This document shows, piece by piece, positions 15,817 to 25,906 of a stretch of DNA of 64,000 bases. The DNA comes from Gemmata massiliana (lineage in GTDB: Bacteria; Planctomycetota; Planctomycetia; Gemmatales; Gemmataceae), in the NCBI GenBank assembly GCA_000531095.1, contig HG799465.1, forward strand, positions 243,324 to 307,323, written 5' to 3'. The position numbers were made by a program, and so were the translations under genes. The first letter of the stretch is position 1. Every line of letters begins with the position of its first letter. The notes beneath the pieces were generated by a model, which was not told the DNA's origin, did not search any database, and worked only from the letters and a program-made list of their open reading frames with translations.

Positions 15817-17250
15817 ATGCCTCATTCCGTACTCATCATCGACGACGAGGAGCCGATTGCGTGGACGCTGCGGCGGGCGTTCGAGCGGGAAAAGCACCAC
15901 GTTTCGGTCGCGGCCACCGCGGAAGACGGGCTAATGAAGGCGCGCCAGAGCGCGCCCGACCTTGTTTTCCTCGACGTTCGGCTGCCCGGAATGGACGGCC
16001 TCACCGCACTCGGTGAGATCAAGAAAGTGGCCCCGAGCGCCGCGGTTGTGGTCATCACCGCGCACGGGAACCTGAACACCGCGGTGAAGGCCGTGGAGGG
16101 CGGCGCGTTCGACTACCTCGCGAAGCCGTTCGAGTTGGCCCAAGCGCTCGACGCCGCGAACCGCGCGCTGGTCGAACGCGACGCGCCCGGGAAGTCGGGT
16201 CTCTTGGGCTCCACGCTCGTCGAGGTGGATTCCAGCCCCGATGCGATTATCGGCCGCAGCCCGACCATGCAGACCGTGTTCAAACGGATCGCGATGGTCG
16301 CGCCGACGAATGCGTGCGTGCTCGTTACGGGTGAGAGCGGGACCGGTAAGGAACTCGTAGCCCGCGCGATCCACGCGAACAGCCCGCGCCGGCACAAGCC
16401 GCTGCTCGCCGCACACGTGGCCGCGTACAACACGAACCTGGTTGAGAGCGAACTGTTCGGGCACATCAAGGGCGCGTTTACGGGCGCGGAACGGGCACGC
16501 GACGGGCTGATGAAGCTCGCCGACGGTGGGACCGTGTTCCTCGACGAACTCGCGGACATCCCGTTACCGGTCCAGGCGAAGTTGCTCCGCGTGCTGGAGC
16601 GCCAAGAAGTGCAGCCCGTCGGCGGCAGTGAGTCGCAGGTCGTGGACGTGCGCGTCGTTTCGGCCACGCACGCGGACCTCTCCGCGGCCGTGCGCGAGGG
16701 GAAGTTCCGGCACGACCTCTTTTTCCGACTGAACGTTTATCCCATCCACCTCCCGCCGCTTCGCGACCGCGTGGACGACATCCCGCTGCTCGCGGAGCAC
16801 TTCCTTCGCAAGTTCGGCGTACCGAATCCCGGCAGTGCGGTCCCCGCGGAAACGCTCGCGTTCCTGAAATCGCGCCCCTGGCCGGGCAACGTGCGCGAAC
16901 TCCGTAACGCGCTCGAACACGCTGCGATCGAAGCACGCGGCGCGGCACTGCGGCCGGAACACTTCCCGGACCCGAGTACCGCGGCCGGGCCAGCATCTAC
17001 TCCCGAGCGCCTGCGATCGCTCGTCACCGAGTGGGTACGCGAACAGGTTCAGGCACTCGAAGGGCGCGAGCCGGCCGACCTGCACCAGACGCTGATCGAC
17101 GCCATCGAGCCGGCGGTGCTCGACGAGGTGCTGCGCCAGGTGGACGGTAACCGACTCGTCGCCGCGCGGTGGCTCGGTCTGGCTCGTGCGACCGTGCGCA
17201 AGCTCATCCGCAAGTACCACCCGGACACCGCCGAACCGGACGAAGATTGA
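15817..17250 (+). CDS. NtrC-type sigma-54-dependent response regulator
   Basis: 477 residues. Receiver domain 1-120 with acidic pocket IDDEE, phospho-acceptor Asp in FLDVRLPGMDG and Lys in YLAKPF. AAA+ domain about 145-375 with Walker A GESGTGKE, sigma-54 contact loop GAFTGAE, Walker B GGTVFLDELADI and arginine-finger region FRLNVYPIHLPPLRDR. A Fis-type HTH ends the protein (NRLVAARWLGLARATVRKLI). It should activate sigma-54 promoters after phosphorylation. No kinase gene is adjacent, so its partner is elsewhere. ATG 15817 begins the receiver; the longer frame overlaps the GDPD gene. Confidence 0.93.
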   Translation: MPHSVLIIDDEEPIAWTLRRAFEREKHHVSVAATAEDGLMKARQSAPDLVFLDVRLPGMDGLTALGEIKKVAPSAAVVVITAHGNLNTAVKAVEGGAFDYLAKPFELAQALDAANRALVERDAPGKSGLLGSTLVEVDSSPDAIIGRSPTMQTVFKRIAMVAPTNACVLVTGESGTGKELVARAIHANSPRRHKPLLAAHVAAYNTNLVESELFGHIKGAFTGAERARDGLMKLADGGTVFLDELADIPLPVQAKLLRVLERQEVQPVGGSESQVVDVRVVSATHADLSAAVREGKFRHDLFFRLNVYPIHLPPLRDRVDDIPLLAEHFLRKFGVPNPGSAVPAETLAFLKSRPWPGNVRELRNALEHAAIEARGAALRPEHFPDPSTAAGPASTPERLRSLVTEWVREQVQALEGREPADLHQTLIDAIEPAVLDEVLRQVDGNRLVAARWLGLARATVRKLIRKYHPDTAEPDED

Positions 17251-17313
17251 GTGTCGCGGGCGCAGTAGACCTGCCGCTATACTGGCTCCGTTCATCCACT
17301 CACGGAGCCGTCC

Positions 17314-19366
17314 ATGCGCCGCCTCATTCCCCTCGTCGTGTTATTTGTTGCCGTCGGGAGGTTGGCCGCCGCGCCGCCCGAGCGCACGCACGACATCGTT
17401 CCCGCCGACTACGCGACCGTCAACACGATCAACGAGATCGCGGTCTCGCCCGACGGTAAGCAGGTCGCTTACGCGCTCGCGACGTGGGACAAAAAGAGCG
17501 ACCGGCGCGCCTCGGAACTGTGGGTCGTGGACACGGATGGAAAGGGAAAGCCGACGCAACTCACCAGCGACCGCGCCAACGACCGGCACCTGAAATGGGC
17601 AGGCGACGGCAAGGCGATTTACGTCGTCGCGAATCGCGGTAAGGACGCCAAGTCTCAGGTGTGGAAGGTGCCGGTCGATGGTAAGCCCGAGGCCGTCACC
17701 GACGTGAAGGCGGGGATCATCAATTTCGACTATGCCCCGAAGACCGACACCGTGTACTTCACCACCGACGCGAGTGCGACCGACAAGGACGATTTCAGCG
17801 CGCTCCGCGAGAAGTTCGGGAAGGTCGATTACGGGCACGGCACGCGCGCGGTGAGCGAGCTGTTCTCTGTGAATAAGCCGGGCGCGGAACCGGAGAAGGT
17901 GCTGGCCGATAACCGCTACATCCGCGAGTTCGCGGTGACGGACGACGGCAAGCGGATCGTGATGGTGAGCGCGTTCGACGACACGATCGTGAAATCCGAG
18001 GGCGAGTCGCGCGTGGACGTGTGGGAGGGCGGGAAGATCACCACCCCGCCGACGGACATCTACCGCGCGAAGGCTTCGAGCCCCTATGCGTGGCTCGAAG
18101 GACTGACCTGGAACCCGGCCGGCACGCGCTACGCCTTCTGCGCGATTCACGATGCGTACCCGACCGAACTCATCATCGGCGAAGAGAAGGACGGAAAGTG
18201 GACCACGATCCGGGCGAACCGCAACCAAGTCGCTGCACCTTCGGTGCGGGAACAACAGGTTCACGTGCGGGGGTACGGCAGCCCGTTGCAGTGGATCAGC
18301 GACGGTTCGCTCTCGTACCTCCACGAGTACGGGGGGTACAACACCGCTCGTACTTACGTGCTGAAGGACGAGGCCACGCACGCCCCGTCTGCACAATTCC
18401 CCGAGAAGCAGGTCGTGTACGCGGTCCACTACAGGCCCGAGCCGCGCGTGCGGGCCGTACTGGTCGGGGACGGGACCAGTTTCCCCGTCTTGAAGGTCCG
18501 CTCCGCAACGACCCGCAAGTTTGAAACGCTCGTGGACCCGAACCCGCACACCGCGTCCTGGAAGCTCCCGAGCGTCGAGCACGTCACCTGGAAGGCGCCG
18601 GACGGCGCGAGTATCGGCGGGCCGCTCGAACTGCCCCACGGGTACAAGAAGGGCGACAAGCCGCTGCCGCTGGTGGTCGCGATCCACGGCGGGGCCGACC
18701 ACGTCGAGCTGCAACGACCTGCGCTTCGACGCGCACAACGGTCGGCTGTACTTCGCCGCGAAGGGGTACGCGGTGCTGTGTCCGAACTACCGCGGGTCCA
18801 CCGGCTACGGCGACAAGTTCGTGACGGACCTGATCGGCAACGAGAACGACCTCGACGTGAAGGACATTGTCGCGGGGATTCAGCACCTCATCAAAGAAGG
18901 CATCGCGGACCCGGAGCGCGTCGCGGTGATGGGCTGGAGCAACGGCGGGTACCTCACGAACTGCCTCATCACGATGAAGAACCCGCCGGTGAAGATCAAG
19001 GCCGCATCGAGCGGAGCGGGCATTCTGGACACGGTCGCGGAGTGGGGCTTTAACGACGAGCCGGCGTACCCGATCGTGTTCAAGAAGGGGCTGCCGTGGG
19101 AACAGGCGGATATGTACAAGAAGACCTCGCCGACCTACGGCATCGGCAACGTGACGACGCCGACGCTGATCCACGTCGGCGGTAACGACGACCGGTGCCC
19201 GCCGGGGCACAGCCGGATGCTGTACCGGGCGCTGAAGGAGTACAAGAAGGTGCCGACGGAACTGTGCGTGTACCCGGGGCAACCGCACGGGCTGGGCACG
19301 CTCTCGTTCCGCACCGCGAAGATGGAATGGGATCTCGCGTGGTTCGAGAAGTACCTGAAGAAGTGA
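17314..19366 (+). CDS. S9-family (prolyl oligopeptidase-type) exported peptidase, frameshifted
   Basis: Signal peptide (MRRLIPLVVLFVAVG), beta-propeller region to about residue 430, then the alpha/beta-hydrolase domain: VVAIHGGP, MGWSNGGYLT (nucleophile Ser), GGNDDRCPP (Asp) and GQPHGLG (His). The frame breaks at GGGG 18691-18694: frame 1 gives HGGADHVEL, while removing one G restores HGGPTTSSCNDLRFD and runs on to the stop at 19366. With that correction it is about 683 residues, normal for the family, with a full triad. The single G may be a sequencing error or a real inactivating mutation. Dipeptidyl-aminopeptidase-like specificity is only a guess. Confidence 0.85.
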
Positions 19367-19418
19367 GATGTTACCGCAGTTACTCCGCCGTTCGTGATTG
19401 TGCGGCGGAGCGACTTAC

Positions 19419-20132
19419 TCACTCCCTCATGGACCAGGTGAGCGCGAAGTAATCGTTCACGTATGTCGCCACGAGGCCGTGGTTGTTGTCGCCGCCGTCG
19501 ATGTACTGGGCGGCCAGGAACGGGTAGTCCGCTTCGGGCGACGGGAGCGGCGGCGCTTCGCGGAGTTGGTGCAGGTGCCCCAACCAGCTCTGCCAGAACC
19601 GCCCGCGCGTGATCGGGAAGCACGAATCGATCGCGGCGATTTCGCGCGACCGGAACGGGTCTTCGCGGAGATCGGTGAGCACCGTTTGGGCGACGAAATC
19701 GAACGGAGAACCGAAATCGCCCGCGCGCCCGCGGTACAAGTTGAGTCGGAGACTTGGGGTCGGGTCCAGGTGGTCGCGCGGCCCGAAGATTTTCGCTTGG
19801 GTGAGAGCCAGCAACGAGCGCGGGCCGTTGAGCGTGTACTGGTTCACGTCCGCGATCGTGCAGACGCGGCACATCGCGTCGAGCCACCGGTCGGAGATCC
19901 GCGTGCGCCGGCTTCGTGAGGACGGGCGCCCGCGAACCCAGCGGTTCCAAACTTTGTCAAGTCCCGCGAACTCCGGTTCGGTGCCGTCCATGTCGAGCAA
20001 CCGCGTGTGAGTGCGCACGAACTCCTCGCGCGGGTCGCCTTGGTCCGCGAGCCAGTCCGCGAACACGAGCAACCGCGTGCGGTCGGCACGGTCGCTCGCG
20101 ATGCCCGTCAGGAATGCGTCTTCGTCGGACAT
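19419..20132 (-). CDS. TIGR02996 domain protein
   Basis: 237 residues. TIGR02996 at the N terminus: DAFLTGIASDRADRTRLLVFADWLADQGD. The remainder has no leucine-rich pattern; it contains WNRWVRGRPSSRSRRTR, RLNLYRGRAGDFG and a C-terminal QYIDGGDNNHGLVATYVNDYFALTW that looks globular. It starts 4 bp before the stop of the upstream PEP-hydrolase-like gene region on the same strand (stop 20137), so the two are likely co-transcribed. Role unknown. Confidence 0.8.
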   Translation of the reverse strand: MSDEDAFLTGIASDRADRTRLLVFADWLADQGDPREEFVRTHTRLLDMDGTEPEFAGLDKVWNRWVRGRPSSRSRRTRISDRWLDAMCRVCTIADVNQYTLNGPRSLLALTQAKIFGPRDHLDPTPSLRLNLYRGRAGDFGSPFDFVAQTVLTDLREDPFRSREIAAIDSCFPITRGRFWQSWLGHLHQLREAPPLPSPEADYPFLAAQYIDGGDNNHGLVATYVNDYFALTWSMRE

Positions 20133-20136
20133 TGCT

Positions 20137-20964
20137 TCATGCCAGTTTCAGCGATTTGAACTGCTTCACGCACCCCGTGATCGCGACTTCGGTCGGCAGG
20201 CGCTCGATGCTCGACGCGCCGAAGAAGCCAACAATACCTGTCGTGTGGTCGAGGACGTAGCGCACGTCGTCGGGTTCGGAAATCGGCCCGCCGTGGCACA
20301 GCACCAGGATCTCCGGGTTCACGGCCTTCGCCGCGTTCGCGAGTTCCTGCACGCGCTTCGCGGACTCTTCGAGCGAAAGGGCCGTCTTCGCGCCGATTGC
20401 CCCTTTTGTGGTCAGCCCCATGTGCGGGATGAGAACGTCTGCACCGGCGCGCGCCATTTGCTCCGCTTCCTCGGGCGTGAAAACGTAGGGGCAGGTGAGT
20501 AGGTCGAGGTCGCGTGCGGCCTTAATCATGTCTACTTCGAGCGCGTAACCCATGCCGGTTTCTTCCAGCCCGACGCGAAGAGTGCCGTCGAACAGGCCTA
20601 CCGTGGGAAAATTCTGCACGCCGCTGAACCCGGCGTCCTTTACGTCGAGGAGGAAGCGCTTCATCACGCGGAACGGGTCGGTACCGCAAACTCCCGCGAG
20701 GACCGGCGTGCGCTGCACGATCGGCAGCACCTCGCGGGCCATGTCCATGACGATCTGGTTCGCGTCGCCGTAGGGGAGCAGTCCGGCGAGCGACCCGCGC
20801 CCCGCCATGCGGAACCGGCCCGAGTTGTAAATGATGATGAGATCGATCCCGCCCATCTCGGCGCACTTGGCCGAGAGACCGGTACCGGCCCCGCCGCCGA
20901 CGATCGGAACACCGGCCGCGACTTGGGCGCGGAACCGCGCGAGAATATCGGAACGCGATTGCAT
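20137..20964 (-). CDS. PEP-hydrolase-like TIM-barrel protein (Tm-1 C-terminal type)
   Basis: 275 residues matching the phosphoenolpyruvate hydrolase-like family (PF09370). Conserved blocks include [96 protein letters not shown] and CHGGPIS. In tomato Tm-1 and in fungi this barrel is fused to the Tm-1-like ATP-binding domain; here that partner is a separate gene at 21681, transcribed divergently. Substrate not known. ATG 20964 opens the conserved N terminus. No signal peptide. Confidence 0.88.
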   Translation of the reverse strand: MQSRSDILARFRAQVAAGVPIVGGGAGTGLSAKCAEMGGIDLIIIYNSGRFRMAGRGSLAGLLPYGDANQIVMDMAREVLPIVQRTPVLAGVCGTDPFRVMKRFLLDVKDAGFSGVQNFPTVGLFDGTLRVGLEETGMGYALEVDMIKAARDLDLLTCPYVFTPEEAEQMARAGADVLIPHMGLTTKGAIGAKTALSLEESAKRVQELANAAKAVNPEILVLCHGGPISEPDDVRYVLDHTTGIVGFFGASSIERLPTEVAITGCVKQFKSLKLA

Positions 20965-21106
20965 TGAGGAGTGGGGGTTCGGGAAGAGGTAAGGCCCGAA
21001 TGACAGGATACGGACGGGATGAGATGCGGACGATTACGAAGCTGAGGCACGAACGCTTCGCGCTACCGGTGTTCTGCCGGCTTCGGAGCTACGAAAACCA
21101 AGCCGG

Positions 21107-21164
21107 ATCTCGGTTCCTGGTTCTGATCCGCGTGATCTGCGTTTATCCGCGGTTCTGCTCTTTG
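21107..21164. repeat. dispersed CGCGGATnACGCAGAT-type element, single arm
   Basis: Right-arm sequence TCTGATCCGCGTGATCTGCG followed by TTTATCCGCGGTTCTG. Related arms occur at 23804, 25509-25655, 35525-35700 and 52853-52936. It overlaps the 3' end of the gene at 21143, whose Glu/Lys/Gln-rich C terminus is coded by the adjacent pyrimidine-rich tract. Confidence 0.7.
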
Positions 21165-21586
21165 TCTTCTGTCTTCTGCTCTTCGCTTTCTGTGTTCTGT
21201 TTTCTGTCCTCTGCCTTCTGACTCTCGGCTTCCAGAGCCATTTTCGCTTCGGCCTGGGCGAGTAGTTCGTTCAGGAGCTTTTCGGCCTCATCTTGGGACT
21301 GCTCGGTCTGCGGGCCAGTTTGCTGCGATGTGGCCGGACGATTTCCGCGAACGCGCCAGATAACGAGTTCGCTCACCGCGACGAACCCGAACCCCCAAAG
21401 CGCCATCGTGAACGGGATGCGGGAGCGAAGGGACGTGTTGATTTCTTCGTCCGGGTCGGCACTGCTGCGGGTGGCACTACCGGTGAGCCACAGGCCGGCG
21501 AGTTCGGCGAACATCATTCCGATGAGCGCGAGAGTTCCTGCGGTTAGCCCACCGTGTAATAGGATGCGCCGCAATACCGGGTGCAT
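21143..21586 (-). CDS. small two-helix membrane protein, function unknown
   Basis: 147 residues. Two membrane segments are visible: LTAGTLALIGMMFAELAGLWL near 14-34 and FTMALWGFGFVAVSELVIW near 60-78. A cytoplasmic tail follows, predicted coiled coil (AEKLLNELLAQAEAKMALEAESQ) then a low-complexity run of Glu, Lys and Gln. That run is encoded by the CTTCTGTCTTCTG-like pyrimidine tract next to a dispersed repeat, so the true C terminus may have been extended by repeat DNA. Lies between the divergent halves of the Tm-1-like pair. Confidence 0.55.
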   Translation of the reverse strand: MHPVLRRILLHGGLTAGTLALIGMMFAELAGLWLTGSATRSSADPDEEINTSLRSRIPFTMALWGFGFVAVSELVIWRVRGNRPATSQQTGPQTEQSQDEAEKLLNELLAQAEAKMALEAESQKAEDRKQNTESEEQKTEDKEQNRG

Positions 21587-21680
21587 TTTCGCCGCCCTCG
21601 TCGCCGGGTACTCGTTACATGTAACATATCACGCGATTTAAACTTAACCGGTCAGACGCGGAATCACGGGAGGGCGTTCC

Positions 21681-23023
21681 ATGTCCGTACTGCTTATCGG
21701 CACCCTGGACACTAAGGGAACCGAGTTCGCATACGTTCGCGATCAACTTCGGGCGGCTGGTGTTTCTGTGCTCGTGGCCGACGCCGGCGTGTTGGCCCCG
21801 CCCGCGTTTGCCTCGGATATTTCGCGAGAAACGATCTTTGCCGCAGCCGGGACGACGCACGCACAGGTCAAGGCTGCCGCGGACCGAGGAAAGGCGGTTG
21901 AACTGGCTGCGAAAGGAGTTGCGAAGCTCGCCGCTGACTTACACAAGCAGGGGAAGCTCTCCGGCGTGCTCGGGTTGGGTGGGTCTGCGGGTACGACGAT
22001 CGCCACCGCCGCGATGCGGGCGCTCCCGGTGGGAGTGCCGAAGCTGATGGTCAGCACGCTCGCGAGCGGGCAGGTCCAGCACTACGTCGGCACGCGCGAC
22101 GTGATGATGATGTACTCCGTTGTGGATATCGCTGGGCTGAATCGCATTAGTCGCGCAGTGCTCAACAACGCGGCGGGAGCGATGGCGGGGATGGTGGGCG
22201 GGAAGCAACCTAACCCCTAACCCCCTTCCCTAAGAAGGAAGGGGGAACAGAGGCATCGGCGGTTTTAAGCCCCTCTCCCCGCTCCGGCCCGCGAGAAGCT
22301 CCGCTGACAGGGCCGGAGAGCAAGCTGGGAGGAGTTGGGGAGGGGTTACAGCCTTCCCCCGATAAACCGGTCGTTGCTGCCACGATGTTCGGCGTGACCA
22401 CCCCGTGCGTAGAAGCGGCGCGGAAGGTGCTCGAATCGGCGGGGTACGAGGTGCTCGTGTTCCACGCGACCGGTACCGGCGGGCGCACGATGGAGGGGCT
22501 GATTCGCGACGGCCTCATCGCGGGCGTGCTCGACATCACCACGACGGAGTTGGCAGACGAACTGGTGGGCGGCGTGCTCTCCGCGGGTCCGGACCGTCTG
22601 ACGGCGGCGGCGATCGCGGGGGTACCACAAGTCGTCTCGCTCGGCGCGCTGGATATGGTGAACTTCGGCCCGCGGGACACCGTGCCCGAGCGGTACAAGG
22701 AGCGACTGTTCTACCAGCACAACCCGACCGTCACACTGATGCGCACTACGCCCGAAGAAATGGACCGCTTGGGGAAGGACATCGCGGAGCGAACGAGCGC
22801 GTCGAGCAGCCCGACGTGCGTGCTGGTGCCGCTCCGAGGGGTGTCCGCGATCGACGCCGAGGGGAAGCCGTTCTGGTGGCCTGACGCGGACGCGGCCCTC
22901 TTCCAGAGCCTGCGCAACTGGATCGCGCCCTACGTGGAACTGATCGAACTCGATCAACACATCAACGACCCGGCCTTCGCGGAAGCCTGTGCGCGGAAAC
23001 TGTTAGCAATGATGGGAGAGTGA
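21681..23023 (+). CDS. Tm-1-like ATP-binding (UPF0261) protein, interrupted by element copy B
   Basis: UPF0261/Tm-1-like family (PF06792). First part to 22206: LLIGTLDTKGTEFAYVRDQL, GVLGLGGSAGTTIATAAMRALP, MVSTLASGQVQHYVGTRDVMMMYSVVDIAGLNRISR. Second part from about 22350: DKPVVAATMFGVTTPCVEAAR, FHATGTGGRTMEGLI, DITTTELADELVGG and a final PAFAEACARKLL. Together about 400 residues plus the insert. The palindromic element separates the halves; a stop TAA arises at 22218. Adding one C to the CCCC run 22214-22217 (copy A has five) makes the whole reading frame continuous through the element. Partner of the PEP-hydrolase-like gene at 20137. Whether the protein is made depends on that base. Confidence 0.85.
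22207..22347 (+). repeat. palindromic element, copy B, inside the Tm-1-like gene
   Basis: 141 bp. Starts AACCTAACCCCTAACCCC, continues TTCCCTAAGAAGGAAGGGGG, then GCATCGGCGGTTTTAAGCCC, and ends AGGAGTTGGGGAGGGGTT after an inner palindrome CTCCGGCCC / GGGCCGGAG. The first 70 bases match the reverse complement of copy D (55017 back to about 54945) at most positions, including the non-palindromic middle, which shows common descent and insertion in both orientations. One C shorter than copy A in its first C run. Confidence 0.9.
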
Positions 23024-23044
23024 GCGCCCAGGGTTGGCGGAGCG

Positions 23045-23281
23045 CTGTCGAGCGGGTTCATATACCCGGCCACGACCCTCGACGGGTTCGGCCGGTATGT
23101 GGTGGCCTGGCGCCCGTCGAACGTGCGGGACGGTTCGTTCTGCCGGGAGGTGCTGGAGGAGGCGTTGAGCCGGCCCCTGGTGGTGTTCAACACGGACCAG
23201 GGGGCAGTTCAGGGTCGGGCGCCTGGAGCGGTGAGCGTGGACGGTGATCCCGGGGTCACGGACGCCCCCGGGTGGGAGTAG
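23045..23281 (+). mobile_element. remnant of an IS3-family transposase (OrfB integrase core)
   Basis: Frame 3k+2 reads SGFIYPATTLDGFGRYVVAW, then RPSNVRDGSFCREVLEEAL and VVFNTDQG, the DDE integrase block of IS3-group OrfB around the second catalytic Asp (FNTDQG). After about 70 residues the frame ends at a stop (23279-23281) and no N-terminal part, OrfA or terminal repeats are found. A dead fragment lying 22 bp after the Tm-1-like gene. Confidence 0.75.
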
Positions 23282-24064
23282 GAAGGACAATTTTTGGTCT
23301 AAACAATGAGGGGCACCCCAGAACTAAGGGGGCGAACAGTGCTCAACCATCGCACTCTTGCAACCTGATGATCGAGGTCGACTACAGTAGACAATTTAAA
23401 CGGCGGCGGACCAGCGACATCTATCGACCGCACCTCCGAATCTATCCTTCTGTCCACTGTCGTATAATTGAGTGTATCGAAGCCGCGCAGACGTTCTGAT
23501 GCCGACAAGACGAAGACGTTTTGGGAGGGGGAGTGTCAGCCTGTTGTTAGCCGCGCACGGGGGTGAAATGGAGGTTTTGGAGCGGTGTGTTAGCCGATGT
23601 TAGCATTCTGCACAAGCACCCAGTGGAGCTAAATCGCGTCAACGTATTGTGAACGCAACACTTAAGGCTCAACGCCGCGAACAAAATCTGCCGCGGGGGC
23701 CGAAAACGTTAGCATTTGTCACTCCGCACTGATCCGCAGAGCGATAGGTACGTGATGCCGCGCTGAATGCGAGTAAGTGTCCAGTGTTGAGAAGCAGAAG
23801 GATGAACCGCGGACAACGCAAATTACGCGGATCAGACAATGAGAGCGATTGGCGGTTATGTAAGGGAAGCGACATGGCGCAACCCTGGCAATGTTGGGTG
23901 TGAAGCTGAGAACCTTTGCAGCAGTTAGTGCTGGTTTCGACGGGGCGGTTGCGGGTACAACTGATGGACCTGCCGAGCACTATCGCCCCTGCTCTTTTAG
24001 TACGGTTCCGAGAGCGTCGCTCCTGCCAAATTCCGAGCGCACGCGATCGCAACGAGGCGCTGTG
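23282..24064. other. 783-bp gene-free interval with repeat debris
   Basis: Less G+C-rich than the genes around it. It holds one arm of the CGCGGAT dispersed repeat near 23804-23836 and three ATGTTAGC/GTTAGCAT words (23585-23720), which reappear near 63367 and 63460 close to the IS4 remnant. Mostly decayed mobile DNA and the promoter region of the DUF1501 gene. No supported ORF. Confidence 0.5.
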
Positions 24065-25498
24065 ATGAGTCACCGTTTCCCACACGTTCCCGCACTCGCC
24101 TCGCGACGCGACTTCCTCACCGCGGCCGGGGGCGGGTTCGGCGCTCTTGCGCTGTCCGCGCTCGCGGCCGCGGAGTCGTCACCCGCAACGCACACACCGG
24201 CTGATCCGCTCGCGCCGAAAAAGTCGCACTTCGAGGCGAAAGCGAAGTCCGTGATCTTCCTGTTTATGGAAGGCGGGCCGTCGCACGTCGACCTCTTTGA
24301 CCCGAAGCCGGAACTGACCAAACAACACGGCAAACCGCTGCCCGCGAGCTTCGGCAAAGTGCTCACGCCAATGGGTACGGGCGGGAACAACCTGCTCGCC
24401 AGCAAGCGCAAGTTCGCCAAACACGGCAAGAGCGGGTTGGATGTGAGCGACTGGTTGCCGCACATGGCCAGGTGCGCGGACGACCTCACGCTCCTCCGTG
24501 CGTGCTGGGCCGACGGGCTTAACCACGTCGGCAGCGTGTGCCAGATGAACACCGGCTCCATCCTCGCGGGGCGCCCGAGCCTCGGTTCGTGGGCGCTGTA
24601 CGGCCTCGGGAGCGTGAACCGCAATCTGCCCGGGTTCGTGGTGTTCACCGAGGGCGGACCGGAACCACTCGGCGGCGCGCGGAACTACGGCACCGGCTAC
24701 ATGCCCGCGACCTACCAGGGCACGCTGTTCCGCAACGGGCCGAACCCGATCCTGAACCTGAACCCGCCTGCGGGTGTTGGTGGGGAGCGTCAAAAGGACA
24801 AACTCGCACTCATCGGCGAACTGAACACCATCCACCGCCGCGAGCGCGCGAGCGACACGGAACTGGCCGCGCGCCAGGCCGCTTACGAACTCGCGTTCCG
24901 CATGCAGGCCAGCGCCCCCGATGTCGTTGATCTGTCGAAGGAGAGCGAGAAAACGAAGGAGATGTACGGGCTGAATCGCAAGGAGACGGCCGAGTTCGGT
25001 CACCGGTGCCTACTCGCCCGGCGCCTCGTCGAGCGCGGCGTGCGGTTCGTGCAGGTGTATTGCGGCGCGGGGAGCCAGTGGGACGCCCACTCGGACATTG
25101 AGGGCAACCACACGAAGATGTGCGGCCGCGCGGACCAGCCATCCGCGGCGCTCATCCGCGACCTCAAACAGCGCGGGATGCTCGACGACACGCTGGTGAT
25201 TTGGGGCGGCGAATTCGGGCGCACACCGATGAGCGAGGGCGCGAGCGGGCGCGACCACAACCCCTACGGTTTCTCAATGGTGATGGCGGGCGGCGGCGTG
25301 AAGGGCGGGTGCGTTCACGGGACGACGGACGAGTTCGGACTCTACGGCGTCGACGGCCGCGTTCACGTCCACGACTTCCACGCGACGATCCTGCACCTGC
25401 TCGGTTTCGATCATACGAAACTGACGTTCTTCCACAACGGAAAAGACGAGCGGCTCACCGACGTGAAGGGCAAAGTGATCCAGGAGATTCTGGCGTAG
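24065..25498 (+). CDS. DUF1501 family protein with Tat signal
   Basis: 477 residues. Twin-arginine signal SRRDFLTAAGGGFGALALSAL, then a sulfatase-like DUF1501 domain: VIFLFMEGGPSHVDLFDPKP, LLRACWADGLNHVGSVCQMNTGS, VYCGAGSQWDAHSDIEGNH, VIWGGEFGRTPMSEGASGRDHNPYGFS and VHDFHATILHLLGFDH. The Asp/His pattern suggests a metal-dependent alkaline-phosphatase-superfamily fold. In planctomycetes these genes usually sit beside a DUF1553 cytochrome-like gene; no such partner is here. ATG 24065 is chosen because the Tat motif follows directly; the long upstream frame lacks homology. Exported; substrate unknown. Confidence 0.9.
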   Translation: MSHRFPHVPALASRRDFLTAAGGGFGALALSALAAAESSPATHTPADPLAPKKSHFEAKAKSVIFLFMEGGPSHVDLFDPKPELTKQHGKPLPASFGKVLTPMGTGGNNLLASKRKFAKHGKSGLDVSDWLPHMARCADDLTLLRACWADGLNHVGSVCQMNTGSILAGRPSLGSWALYGLGSVNRNLPGFVVFTEGGPEPLGGARNYGTGYMPATYQGTLFRNGPNPILNLNPPAGVGGERQKDKLALIGELNTIHRRERASDTELAARQAAYELAFRMQASAPDVVDLSKESEKTKEMYGLNRKETAEFGHRCLLARRLVERGVRFVQVYCGAGSQWDAHSDIEGNHTKMCGRADQPSAALIRDLKQRGMLDDTLVIWGGEFGRTPMSEGASGRDHNPYGFSMVMAGGGVKGGCVHGTTDEFGLYGVDGRVHVHDFHATILHLLGFDHTKLTFFHNGKDERLTDVKGKVIQEILA

Positions 25499-25508
25499 GT
25501 TACAGCAA

Positions 25509-25655
25509 GGAACCGCGGGTCACGCGGATGAACGCAGATAAAACCAGCGCGGAACGGACGGTATAATTACGCAAAATGCTAAGATATTACAAATATAGGA
25601 CTTGCAACTTTCTTCTGTCCTGATCTGCGTTCATTCGCGTAATCTGCGGTTCTTC
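25509..25655. repeat. inverted pair of CGCGGAT-type repeat arms flanking an A+T core
   Basis: Left arm GGAACCGCGGGTCACGCGG from 25509 with CGCAGAT following; right arm TGATCTGCGTTCATTCGCG with TAATCTGCGGTTC ending near 25652. Between them is a 60-bp A+T-rich core (ATAATTACGCAAAATGC...). The arms are inverted relative to each other, giving a MITE-like layout after the DUF1501 gene. Confidence 0.7.
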
Positions 25656-25666
25656 TCTGGTACCGC

Positions 25667-25792
25667 TCACTTCTTCGGTTGTGTCGTCGGCCGGTCGTAG
25701 TCGCTGTTCTTGCCGCGTTCACGGGAACCACCGCACCCGATCGCGCCGACGCAGAGTGCGAAAAGCAGTCCGAATATTAAGGAACGTTTCAC
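25667..25792 (-). CDS. 41-residue predicted lipoprotein
   Basis: GTG start at 25792 with AAGGAG seven bases upstream. Signal VKRSLIFGLLFALCVGAIGC with lipobox AIGC at residues 17-20, then GGSRERGKNSDYDRPTTQPKK, a 20-residue polar tail. The longer frame to 26029 has no supporting start. It belongs to the tiny 'signal plus charged tail' lipoproteins common in this group. A related 33-residue one lies 185 bp upstream. Function unknown. Confidence 0.65.
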   Translation of the reverse strand: MKRSLIFGLLFALCVGAIGCGGSRERGKNSDYDRPTTQPKK

Positions 25793-25906
25793 GGTTAACT
25801 CCTTCACGATCAGCGATTTGCGATTTCGGGCAGCGTCGGCGATACGGCCACTAACCAGAATCCGATGCCGTGCCGAATCCGCTGTGGGCATGCTATGAAA
25901 ACGACA

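Noticed and set aside
17341-18738. 465-codon open frame antisense to the S9 peptidase
   Set aside because: Low-complexity shadow; no motif or start signal.
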